DNA of 5,273 nt from Faecalicoccus sp. GTDB lineage: Bacteria; Bacillota_I; Bacilli_A; Erysipelotrichales; Erysipelotrichaceae. Shown here piece by piece: positions 1-5,273 of this stretch (positions are counted from its first letter, which is position 1; every line of letters starts with the position of its first letter). The stretch covers positions 1 to 5,273 of the forward strand of contig JAGAWH010000132.1 in the NCBI GenBank assembly GCA_017941505.1. Reading direction: 5' to 3'. The notes under the pieces were generated by a model. It saw only the letters and a list, made by a program, of their open reading frames with translations, did no database searches and was not told the DNA's origin. A program made the position numbers and the translations under genes.

Positions 1-211
1 CTTCCATTTGATAATCGGTTTTCTTACTCATTTTTATGGTAAAGGCAATTCCATACAGTAACCCAATTGCCTCTTTATATTCTCCATCCTCCTGGTTAGG
101 GTCCCCTTTTCCTTTCACTGCCAGATAATTCATCTTTGGAACATCGACAATGGTAGGCTTCTTTGGAGGAAGGTAGAATTCCTTATATTCCATTTTAAAA
201 TCAAATGCCAT
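1..211 (-). CDS. GyrI-like small-molecule-binding domain protein (N-terminal 70 residues, truncated by window edge)
   Basis: The reading frame opens at an ATG at 211 and stays open to the left edge, so only the first 70 residues are present. The start is well supported: AAGGAG lies at 217-222, five bases upstream. The protein begins MAFDFKMEYKEFYLPPKKPT and contains VPKMNYLAVKGKGDPNQEDG (about residues 24-43), followed by a YKEAIGLLYGIAFTIKMSKK segment. This is the typical opening of stand-alone GyrI-like (AraC effector-binding/SOUL-type fold) proteins of about 200 residues found in Bacillota. Family members bind small molecules in a cleft, and some are linked to drug sensing or detoxification; the ligand here is unknown. 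The gene starts 17 bp after the ATPase stop with no terminator between them, so read-through from the ATPase promoter is likely. The family call is from remembered sequence pattern and is fairly firm; the function is not. Confidence 0.85.
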   Translation of the reverse strand, partial: MAFDFKMEYKEFYLPPKKPTIVDVPKMNYLAVKGKGDPNQEDGEYKEAIGLLYGIAFTIKMSKKTDYQME

Positions 212-228
212 ATTTACTCCTTTTTGTA

Positions 229-2040
229 TCATAGATTTTTTAGATACTCGTTAACATTCAGATACTCTACATCGCCTTCCTTGCTGCTATATCCTCGATA
301 TATGACACATTTTCTGGTAATCTGCCCATATTTTGATTCTACTTCTTTGTTCAGTTCATCATCCAACAATGCACGCGTTTGTTCCGGTACTCTTGTCTTA
401 CTGTGTTTTATCTCATATTCTTCGCAAGTATTATTATCAATATCATATATTGCCATATCAAATTCTCGTCGACTCAAAAACAGCTTAAATACGCGTTTGT
501 GTTTAGGAAGTGTTTTCATTCGTTCTAATAACACGATATCTTCCATCATTCTTCCTTTTACGTCTTCAAGAATCTTTTCGGTCGCTAATTTCTTTTCCCA
601 TTCCGTAAAGGATTGGAATATTGCATCTTTCATCAATAGATGTACCAGAACCTGTGCCTGACAATATCGCATTCCGGGCTGTGTAAATAATACATATTCA
701 GCAGGACGGGCATTAGGAATTGTAGTTTCTGAAGGACAGTCCACCACAAGATCAAGAGCTTTCAAATACTCTTTAATCTCAGCAACATGTTCTTTTGTAA
801 TACCGATAGTTTGATCTTCCTTATTACGAATTTCCAACATCTCCATCAATTTATTCGTTATTCTTTCTCGATCAATTTTTTCTAAAATATCTGTCTGATT
901 TTCCGGATTTGTCTGCTTCTGAAGAAGCTGAGCTGCTGATCCTAGATCATGTGATTTAAATTTAGAAATCAACGTACGTATCAGAAATTGATGATTCATG
1001 CTTTCTATAATGCGATTAATAGCACTTGTCAGTTCTCCGGCATCATACAAATCAATTAAATGTCGAAAATGATCCCCATTTTTAAAACAAGCTAATGAAT
1101 GCTGGATATTTTTACAAATAGCCGTATCAATATATCGTCTTGTACTCTCATCATCTCTAAAAGCCGATGTTTCTTCTAACGCATCCGGATCATCAAAGTT
1201 TGTTTCTGCCGACATGAGTGTACCGCCATATCGAATATATTCATCAATATCATCAATACCTAATAACCTGTTGTATTCTCGAAATGGGATATATGTTGTG
1301 TGAATCATATAAGCCCGATCATACAACTCATTCCCCTCTGCAATCCAAAACCCCAATGAATATGTTCCGGAAAGAATAATTTTCATCCCCTGCATAGCGT
1401 AAATGTCAGATAATATAGATGCTCCGTCAATAAAATCTTCCATCAGGGTTACTTCATCTAAAAATACATACCGGTATCCTAACGATTTCAATTTTTTCAA
1501 ATCATTACTCAGCTTTGCGATCGTATCAGAGGTGCGAGCTTTAATATATACAGCCTTTTTTCTCTCCGCTTTAGAAAGGTTGTATGCTAACTGGAAAAGT
1601 AAAGTTGTTTTGCCGGTTCGTCTAAGTCCATATAAGATACATACCTTCCCGACACTTCCGGCTTTGATGAACCTTTCTAATTTCCCATAACAATCCCGCT
1701 TTTGATAATCCTTGATCGAGATAATCAAATCATCCAATGCCGACCCATAAACTATATTCATATTAAACATATCTTCTTCTAAAATTTGAGAAGTCTGTTC
1801 AATCATGCCTTTTAATAAATCCAATTCTTTCATTAGCTCATCTCTATAGTTAAGCTGTCTGAACACTTTCTCACGTTCACTCAGCCGCACATATTTCGTT
1901 ATAGCTTTCCCTTGATCAGACCATTGAAGATATGGCTGTTCTTTCCCTTTTATTGTTTTATAAAATATTTTTCCTTTAGGAAGTTCTGTTAATTCCTTTT
2001 CGATCTGTGTAATTCGAAGCATTATTTCTTGTTTATCCAT
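229..2040 (-). CDS. AAA/STAND-type ATPase with C-terminal PD-(D/E)xK-like nuclease domain, 603 aa
   Basis: The start is set at 2040 because AGAGGTG (2047-2053) lies six bases upstream. The longer frame from 2088 would read through the operator and has no ribosome binding site. Residues about 7-75 (RITQIEKELTELPKG, then YLQWSDQGKAITKYV) form a small domain resembling DUF6788-like modules, followed by helical sequence. The P-loop ATPase core has Walker A GLRRTGKTT (138-146, Lys144), Walker B YVFLDE (191-196), a sensor-like IILSGTYS (221-228) and IPFREYNRLLG (about 251-261). This order is typical of AAA_14/DUF4143 and archaeal-ATPase (MNS clade) proteins. The C-terminus carries Glu500, EFD (526-528) and EIK (543-545), a spacing that fits a PD-(D/E)xK nuclease-type fold. 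Family members are abundant in gut bacteria and archaea and mostly uncharacterised; roles in defence, mobile elements or toxin-like systems are speculative. It appears to have its own promoter/operator, and the GyrI-like gene follows it. Confidence 0.85.
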   Translation of the reverse strand: MDKQEIMLRITQIEKELTELPKGKIFYKTIKGKEQPYLQWSDQGKAITKYVRLSEREKVFRQLNYRDELMKELDLLKGMIEQTSQILEEDMFNMNIVYGSALDDLIISIKDYQKRDCYGKLERFIKAGSVGKVCILYGLRRTGKTTLLFQLAYNLSKAERKKAVYIKARTSDTIAKLSNDLKKLKSLGYRYVFLDEVTLMEDFIDGASILSDIYAMQGMKIILSGTYSLGFWIAEGNELYDRAYMIHTTYIPFREYNRLLGIDDIDEYIRYGGTLMSAETNFDDPDALEETSAFRDDESTRRYIDTAICKNIQHSLACFKNGDHFRHLIDLYDAGELTSAINRIIESMNHQFLIRTLISKFKSHDLGSAAQLLQKQTNPENQTDILEKIDRERITNKLMEMLEIRNKEDQTIGITKEHVAEIKEYLKALDLVVDCPSETTIPNARPAEYVLFTQPGMRYCQAQVLVHLLMKDAIFQSFTEWEKKLATEKILEDVKGRMMEDIVLLERMKTLPKHKRVFKLFLSRREFDMAIYDIDNNTCEEYEIKHSKTRVPEQTRALLDDELNKEVESKYGQITRKCVIYRGYSSKEGDVEYLNVNEYLKNL

Positions 2041-2046
2041 AATGAG

Positions 2047-2053
2047 CACCTCT
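2047..2053 (-). promoter_or_regulatory. Ribosome binding site that fixes the ATPase start
   Basis: AGAGGTG on the minus strand, six bases before the ATG at 2040. It decides between this start and the in-frame ATG at 2088, which lies in the centre of the inverted repeat and has no purine-rich site upstream. It lies close to the predicted transcription start, implying a very short leader. Confidence 0.75.
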
Positions 2054-2059
2054 AAGGCA

Positions 2060-2088
2060 AAGATAACAATAGATAACAATTTTGTCAA
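2060..2088 (-). promoter_or_regulatory. Putative sigma-A promoter of the ATPase gene
   Basis: On the minus strand a perfect -35 box TTGACA (2088-2083) is followed after exactly 17 bases by TATCTT (2065-2060), a 4/6 match to the -10 consensus. The -35 box lies in the spacer of the large inverted repeat. The spacer and -10 box overlap its left arm, so a protein bound to the repeat would block RNA polymerase. The expected transcription start is around 2053, giving a leader of roughly 13 nt. The weak -10 keeps confidence moderate. Confidence 0.5.
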
Positions 2089-2113
2089 TCTTACATTGTT
2101 ATCTATTGTTATC
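2062..2113. repeat. Perfect 19-bp inverted repeat with tandem 10-bp units, likely operator
   Basis: The left arm, GATAACAATAGATAACAAT (2062-2080), and the right arm, ATTGTTATCTATTGTTATC (2095-2113), are exact reverse complements separated by 14 bp. Each arm is two copies of a 10-bp unit: AGATAACAAT at 2061-2070 and 2071-2080, and the inverted unit ATTGTTATCT at 2095-2104 plus a copy with one mismatch at 2105-2114. The four units thus sit one helical turn apart within each arm, as expected for two dimers or a tetramer binding one face of the DNA. It begins five bases after the SWIM gene stop and ends nine bases before the ATPase ribosome binding site. As RNA it could also fold into a long AT-rich hairpin, but no U-tract follows, so a classical terminator is unlikely. 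Confidence 0.9.
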
Positions 2114-2118
2114 GATTT

Positions 2119-2550
2119 CTACCAATAACGATTCTTTTCTTCTAACTCCACCAGAGCATTGTATAACCGTTCCTGCAGTTCCTTTTTGGATAAGCTGTTT
2201 ACATATTTACGAATACTTTCCAAATGTGCCTGTCTTTCCAATTCCTCTTGCCTTTCATACTCTTCTACTTCTTTCATGAAGTCTTCGGCAGCCTGTGGAA
2301 TTGCCGTAAAATAGAGCGCAATCATATGTTTACATACAACACGACGTCCATCCGCAAACGGACAGGTACAGGTAGATCTTTTCGGATGATCTATATCAAT
2401 CATGACCGAATATTGTTTGTGGGAGTTTCCTTCCACTTGCCCTTCATACGTATAGTCTCCTGTCTTATGCCAGGATATAACCTTCTTATTTTCGTAATAA
2501 TCTAAGCCTCTCCATATGGATTTGCCACTGGCAACATCAATAAATCCCAT
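2119..2550 (-). CDS. Small SWIM zinc-finger protein, 143 aa
   Basis: The protein carries a clear SWIM motif: Cys61-x-Cys63, nine residues, Cys73-x-His75 (within TCTCPFADGRRVVCKH), preceded by a beta-rich stretch (YEGQVEGNSHKQYSVMID) as usual for this domain. SWIM fingers bind zinc and are thought to mediate DNA or protein contacts. They occur in SWI2/SNF2 ATPases, MuDR transposases and many small bacterial proteins of unknown role. Residues about 88-143 are rich in Glu, Lys and Arg and probably form a long helix or coiled coil. No catalytic domain is fused. Translation starts at 2550, with AAGGAG at 2556-2561 five bases upstream and overlapping the hydrolase stop codon, so it is probably translationally coupled to the hydrolase. 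The stop (TAG) lies five bases before the inverted repeat. The domain call is firm; the cellular role is unknown. Confidence 0.88.
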   Translation of the reverse strand: MGFIDVASGKSIWRGLDYYENKKVISWHKTGDYTYEGQVEGNSHKQYSVMIDIDHPKRSTCTCPFADGRRVVCKHMIALYFTAIPQAAEDFMKEVEEYERQEELERQAHLESIRKYVNSLSKKELQERLYNALVELEEKNRYW

Positions 2551-2555
2551 ACAAA

Positions 2556-2561
2556 CTCCTT
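2556..2561 (-). promoter_or_regulatory. Ribosome binding site of the SWIM gene overlapping the hydrolase stop codon
   Basis: AAGGAG on the minus strand, five bases before the ATG at 2550. Its first base is the last base of the hydrolase TAA stop (2561-2563). Ribosomes finishing the hydrolase therefore end on the site, a standard arrangement for coupled translation. Confidence 0.75.
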
Positions 2562-3313
2562 TATCTTTCTATGATTTGAATCACTCGATCTGCATATTGT
2601 TGAGGATGATTTAATGAAAACTCACCATGATACAGGCCCTTTAAAATAAGCAGTTTACCGGAAGGAATCATTTGATGAATCTGCATGGCAGAATCTAAAA
2701 TCTCACGATTCTCTTTTTCTCCGGCAAAAATATGGACACTAGCTATTGTATTTTTAATATCCTCTTTTAATGCGTAACCAGTACTTGCCTTCATAAAGGC
2801 AATCATATCTGATTTCTTGATGGCACAGGTATCCCTGTAATATTCATCAAAATAATCATCATCCATGCGTAATGACTTAAACTGTAATTTCGCAAACGAT
2901 TTATTTTTGATCAAGCCATAGCTGCTTCCAAAGGCAGGACCAATTAAGGCATTGGTAAGCTTTGAAGGTATCACAGCAGCACTTTCAATTAAGGCGTGCT
3001 TACAGATATCTTTTCGTAAAGAAAGAATTTCTAATGCGATCTGTGCCCCTAAGGATAAGCCGCCAATCAATAAAACAGAATCCAGGTTTGTATCCATATA
3101 ATCGATAATCTCTCCGGCATTCTCTTCAATGGTAGTAAAAGGTTTATCACTTCCGGCATGTCCATCTAAAACCGGAAGCACGACATGATACCATGTCTTT
3201 AATATGTATGCCGCCTTACGATAATTCCATGTATTTAAACCGCCTCCATGTAACAGTATGATCGTTGGTAAAGAGGCATCTCCATATTCCATATATTTCA
3301 TGTTAAAAACCAT
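2561..3313 (-). CDS. Alpha/beta-fold hydrolase, about 250 aa
   Basis: A single-domain alpha/beta hydrolase of usual length. Numbered from the ATG at 3313, it shows the oxyanion-loop motif LLHGGG (20-25), the nucleophile elbow GGLSLG (84-89) with Ser87 as predicted nucleophile, and a C-terminal LYHGEFS with His229 as predicted catalytic histidine. The acid residue is less clear; Glu199 or Glu201 in AGEKE after strand 7 are candidates. No signal peptide is seen, so it is probably cytoplasmic. The substrate (an ester, lactone or similar) cannot be inferred. The first ATG (3313) overlaps the GNAT gene by 11 bases. A second ATG at 3301 comes one base after the GNAT stop and gives a 246-residue protein starting MKYMEYGD, which fits the family better. 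Neither has a clear ribosome binding site, which points to coupled translation from the GNAT gene. The SWIM gene follows after 10 bp. Confidence 0.88.
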   Translation of the reverse strand: MVFNMKYMEYGDASLPTIILLHGGGLNTWNYRKAAYILKTWYHVVLPVLDGHAGSDKPFTTIEENAGEIIDYMDTNLDSVLLIGGLSLGAQIALEILSLRKDICKHALIESAAVIPSKLTNALIGPAFGSSYGLIKNKSFAKLQFKSLRMDDDYFDEYYRDTCAIKKSDMIAFMKASTGYALKEDIKNTIASVHIFAGEKENREILDSAMQIHQMIPSGKLLILKGLYHGEFSLNHPQQYADRVIQIIER

Positions 3314-4082
3314 AATTTAGAGTAATGGACATTTCATGCCATGGATGGCCTCCCCACATAGAAGCGGACTCACCCAAATCATGAAATCCCATCTTTTCAT
3401 ACATCTTTACTTTTCCACCGACACAGGTAAGGATCATATTCCGTGTACCTCTTTCTTCCTGAATCCGGCAATAATTGAACATCAGCTCTCTGGCAAGTCC
3501 CATATGACGATACCTCGGTAAAACCGATAACCCGGCCAATATCACATTTCTTCCGTTGGGATCATGTAAAGACGCATCCGTAAAAAATTCATCCCTTAGG
3601 CGGTTTTCATCAGTGGCAAGGCCATTTAAAAAGCCCGCCATCTTTCCTGTTTCCTTATCGATCGCAACTAAGAAAAAATCCGAAGCTGCTTCAATCCGCT
3701 CTTTTATATGTTTTCTCGAACAGGCTTCTTCCGGACTGAAACAGGCACTTTCAATATCAGCTGCTTCATCCGCTTCTTCCGGTTTTATATTTCGAAATTC
3801 AAATTGTTCATAGAGTGGTTTATCTTTAATACCCATTTCTTTTAAAAGCTCTCTGGCTCTTTCTCTGCCTTTTTCTGTCATAAAGGCATATTTACTGTGA
3901 CCTCTTTTTGTCACGGGATCATAAATCAATTCCTTTTTATCCAGCTGTTCCAGAGTCCCAAAATCATATCCCTTCCAAAACATGTCATAGCGGGGAACAT
4001 CGCTGTTTGAAAATGATGTTAAATACATCAAAGCCAATGTAAGATCTTCTATCGCTTCATCTCTAGATTTTTTAATTGTCAT
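3303..4082 (-). CDS. GNAT N-acetyltransferase with N-terminal DUF6429-like winged-helix domain, 259 aa
   Basis: Two parts are visible. Residues 1-85 (LTLALMYLTSF, FWKGYDFGTLEQLDKKELI, YAFMTEKGRERARELL) resemble DUF6429-type small winged-helix proteins, with a predicted recognition helix and a TEKG wing/turn typical of such domains. Residues about 95-259 are a GNAT acetyltransferase of the arylalkylamine/serotonin-N-acetyltransferase-like type: FRNIKPEEADEAADIESACF, then the DASLHDP segment (169-175), the acetyl-CoA-binding motif A LSVLPRYRHMGLA (185-197), motif B LTCVGGKVKMYEKMGF (218-233) and a C-terminal SMWGGHPWHEM. The enzyme should transfer acetyl from acetyl-CoA to an amine; the substrate is unknown. 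The start at 4082 is supported by AGAGGA at 4092-4097, nine bases upstream. It is the first gene of the GNAT-hydrolase-SWIM operon. The GNAT call is firm; the DUF6429 assignment is from remembered pattern. Confidence 0.88.
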   Translation of the reverse strand: MTIKKSRDEAIEDLTLALMYLTSFSNSDVPRYDMFWKGYDFGTLEQLDKKELIYDPVTKRGHSKYAFMTEKGRERARELLKEMGIKDKPLYEQFEFRNIKPEEADEAADIESACFSPEEACSRKHIKERIEAASDFFLVAIDKETGKMAGFLNGLATDENRLRDEFFTDASLHDPNGRNVILAGLSVLPRYRHMGLARELMFNYCRIQEERGTRNMILTCVGGKVKMYEKMGFHDLGESASMWGGHPWHEMSITLNYGF

Positions 4083-4103
4083 AATTTGTATTCCTCTACC
4101 ATC

Positions 4104-4131
4104 AGTGTAACAGGATATCCTATGTTTTCAA
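4104..4131 (-). promoter_or_regulatory. Putative sigma-A promoter with extended -10 for the GNAT operon
   Basis: On the minus strand TTGAAA (4131-4126; 5/6 to consensus) is followed after 16 bases by TACACT (4109-4104; 4/6), preceded by TG plus one base (4112-4110), an extended -10. It lies just past the cysK terminator and upstream of the AGAGGA site at 4097-4092, so the leader would be very short. A 10-bp perfect palindrome, AGGATATCCT (4112-4121), fills much of the spacer and may be chance or a small operator. Confidence 0.55.
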
Positions 4132-4132
4132 C

Positions 4133-4163
4133 AAAAGAAAAAATCCGATGAAAATTCATCGGA
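4133..4163 (-). terminator. Rho-independent terminator of cysK
   Basis: On the minus strand TCCGATGA and TCATCGGA (4163-4144) form an eight-pair stem closed by a TTTT loop (one further A-T pair possible), followed at once by TTTTTTCTTTT (4143-4133). The hairpin begins directly after the cysK TAG stop (4164-4166). It ends the sulfur-assimilation transcript and separates it from the GNAT operon. Confidence 0.92.
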
Positions 4164-5096
4164 CTATTCAGTAAATAAGGCGGTCGAGTAATAGCGGTCA
4201 CCGCTATCCGGTAACAGGGCAACAATTACTTTTCCCTTATTTTCCGGCTTTTTGGCATATTCAATGGCCGCATACAAGGCAGCCCCAGAAGAGATACCTA
4301 CCAAAATACCTTCCTTTTTGGCAAGCAGCTTTGAAGTTTCAAAGGAATCTTCATTGGCAGCCTTAAAGATTTCATCATAAACATTAGTATTTAATACATC
4401 CGGGACAAAACCGGCACCGATTCCCTGAATCTTATGCGGGCCGGCTTTGCCTTCGGATAACACAGGAGACCCTTGCGGTTCAACCGCAACTACCTTGACA
4501 TTCGAATTCTGTTCTTTTAAATATTCACCCGCTCCGGTAACCGTACCTCCGGTACCGACACCGGCAATAAAGATATCCACCTTACCATCGGTATCCTTCC
4601 AGATTTCCGGTCCTGTCGTTGCCTTATGGATGGCCGGGTTGGCAGGATTGACAAACTGTCCCGGAATAAAGCTGTTAGGGATTTCTTTGGCAAGCTCTTC
4701 CGCTTTCGCAATGGCGCCCTTCATTCCCTTAGCTCCTTCGGTCAGTACCAATTCAGCTCCATAGGCCTTTAAAATATTACGGCGTTCTACGCTCATCGTT
4801 TCCGGCATTGTCAAAATAATTCGATATCCTTTCGATGCCGCAATCGAAGCTAAACCGATTCCGGTATTGCCGCTGGTTGGCTCAATAATCACAGATCCTT
4901 CTTTTAATAAACCTTTTGCTTCGGCATCTTCAATCATCGCCTTGGCAATACGATCTTTCACACTTCCTGCCGGATTCAAATATTCCAGTTTAATCAACAA
5001 TATAGCTTCTAAACCAAGTTCCTTTTCAATATTCACCGCTTCTACTAACGGTGTATTTCCGATTAATCCTAAAGTTCCCTTATAAATATTTGTCAT
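4164..5096 (-). CDS. cysK: Cysteine synthase (O-acetylserine sulfhydrylase), 310 aa
   Basis: A full-length fold-type II PLP enzyme that makes L-cysteine and acetate from O-acetyl-L-serine and sulfide in the cytoplasm. All family landmarks are present: LIGNTPLVE (11-19), the PLP lysine Lys47 in NPAGSVKDR, the substrate loop TSGNTG (74-79), GQFVNPANP (146-154), the phosphate-binding GTGGT (181-185), IQGIGAGF (223-230), GISSGAA (267-273, with the serine that contacts the PLP ring nitrogen) and [11 protein letters not shown] (295-305). The length matches CysK, with no C-terminal CBS domain, so it is not a cystathionine beta-synthase. AAGGGAG (5106-5112) lies nine bases before the ATG. It follows the upstream sulfhydrylase gene by 17 bp, so the two are probably co-transcribed, and it ends in a strong terminator. 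CysM is possible in principle, but the motifs favour CysK. Confidence 0.96.
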   Translation of the reverse strand: MTNIYKGTLGLIGNTPLVEAVNIEKELGLEAILLIKLEYLNPAGSVKDRIAKAMIEDAEAKGLLKEGSVIIEPTSGNTGIGLASIAASKGYRIILTMPETMSVERRNILKAYGAELVLTEGAKGMKGAIAKAEELAKEIPNSFIPGQFVNPANPAIHKATTGPEIWKDTDGKVDIFIAGVGTGGTVTGAGEYLKEQNSNVKVVAVEPQGSPVLSEGKAGPHKIQGIGAGFVPDVLNTNVYDEIFKAANEDSFETSKLLAKKEGILVGISSGAALYAAIEYAKKPENKGKVIVALLPDSGDRYYSTALFTE

Positions 5097-5113
5097 GATT
5101 GTTTACTCCCTTT

Positions 5114-5273
5114 CTAAATAGCCGCAAAGCCGTTTTCTAAATCCGCAATAATATCATCAATATGCTCTGTTCCAATCGATAAACGAATCGTATTTTGGAA
5201 AATACCCTGATCGTTTAATTCTGCTTCGGAAAGCTGCGAATGTGTTGTGGATGCAGGATGAATTACTAAGCTC
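5114..5273 (-). CDS. O-acetylhomoserine sulfhydrylase-type Cys/Met metabolism PLP enzyme (C-terminal 52 residues, truncated by window edge)
   Basis: Only the last 52 codons and the TAG stop (5114-5116) lie in the window. The visible protein, [20 protein letters not shown] followed by [20 protein letters not shown] and a final [12 protein letters not shown], is the conserved C-terminus of the gamma-family (fold-type I) Cys/Met metabolism enzymes. The [10 protein letters not shown] stretch and [12 protein letters not shown] contain the substrate-carboxylate arginine (in RLSIG). The combination [12 protein letters not shown] best fits O-acetylhomoserine sulfhydrylase (MetY), which makes homocysteine from O-acetylhomoserine and sulfide. 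A cystathionine gamma-synthase or gamma-lyase (MetB, MccB) cannot be excluded from so short a piece. Being 17 bp upstream of cysK, it points to an operon for sulfide incorporation into both homocysteine and cysteine. Confidence 0.85.
   Translation of the reverse strand, partial: SLVIHPASTTHSQLSEAELNDQGIFQNTIRLSIGTEHIDDIIADLENGFAAI

Noticed and set aside
224..661. Plus-strand open frame opposite the ATPase C-terminus
   Set aside because: It is antisense to a conserved domain, low-complexity (Ser/Phe/Ile-rich), with no plausible start signals; a shadow of the ATPase gene.
2041..2088. N-terminal extension of the ATPase by 16 residues from an ATG at 2088
   Set aside because: It would be translated from inside the inverted repeat and -35 box, has no ribosome binding site, and the ATG at 2040 has a well-spaced AGAGGTG.
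2062..2113. The inverted repeat as a rho-independent terminator of the SWIM gene
   Set aside because: The stem is long but AT-rich (four G or C pairs of 19), the loop is 14 nt, and no U-tract follows on either strand.
2062..2113. The repeat units as a CRISPR array, iterons of an origin or transposon ends
   Set aside because: There are only four 10-bp units in a symmetric layout with no spacers, no replication gene, no transposase and no matching copy elsewhere in the window. The GATAACAATT-like core resembling half of the lac operator is taken as coincidence.
4447..4764. Plus-strand open frame opposite cysK
   Set aside because: It lies fully within the well-conserved cysK gene and encodes no recognisable protein; a shadow frame.

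Overview
All genes in this window lie on the minus strand and are tightly packed. The look is that of a low-GC Bacillota (Firmicutes) chromosome, probably a gut-type Clostridia or Erysipelotrichia relative. This rests on AT-rich third codon positions, strong AGGAG-type ribosome binding sites, short gaps, and the flavour of the CysK, GyrI-like and DUF6429-like proteins. The genus cannot be fixed from the sequence alone.

Read in the direction of transcription (right to left), three blocks are visible. (1) A sulfur-assimilation pair at 4164-5273: the last 52 codons of an O-acetylhomoserine sulfhydrylase-type PLP enzyme, then 17 bp, then a complete cysteine synthase (cysK). A hairpin plus U-tract terminator (4133-4163) follows cysK directly. 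(2) A compact three-gene operon at 2119-4082: a GNAT acetyltransferase with an extra N-terminal winged-helix-like domain, an alpha/beta hydrolase whose start lies at or inside the end of the GNAT gene, and a small SWIM zinc-finger protein. A promoter with an extended -10 box (4104-4131) sits in the 81-bp gap before it. (3) A 603-residue ATPase with a C-terminal PD-(D/E)xK-like nuclease fold, at 229-2040. A GyrI-like effector-binding protein follows 17 bp later and runs off the left edge.

The most striking non-coding signal is in the 78-bp gap upstream of the ATPase. It is a perfect 19-bp inverted repeat (2062-2080 / 2095-2113), and each arm is itself a tandem pair of a 10-bp unit. A TTGACA -35 box lies in the 14-bp centre and a possible -10 box at the inner edge of one arm. 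This looks like an operator built of four half-sites spaced one helical turn apart, so the ATPase is probably tightly regulated, possibly by itself. The ATPase and this operator are the part of the window most likely to be an undescribed system; the rest is ordinary metabolism and housekeeping. There is no CRISPR array, rRNA, tRNA or transposase, and no stretch longer than 300 bp lacks a gene.
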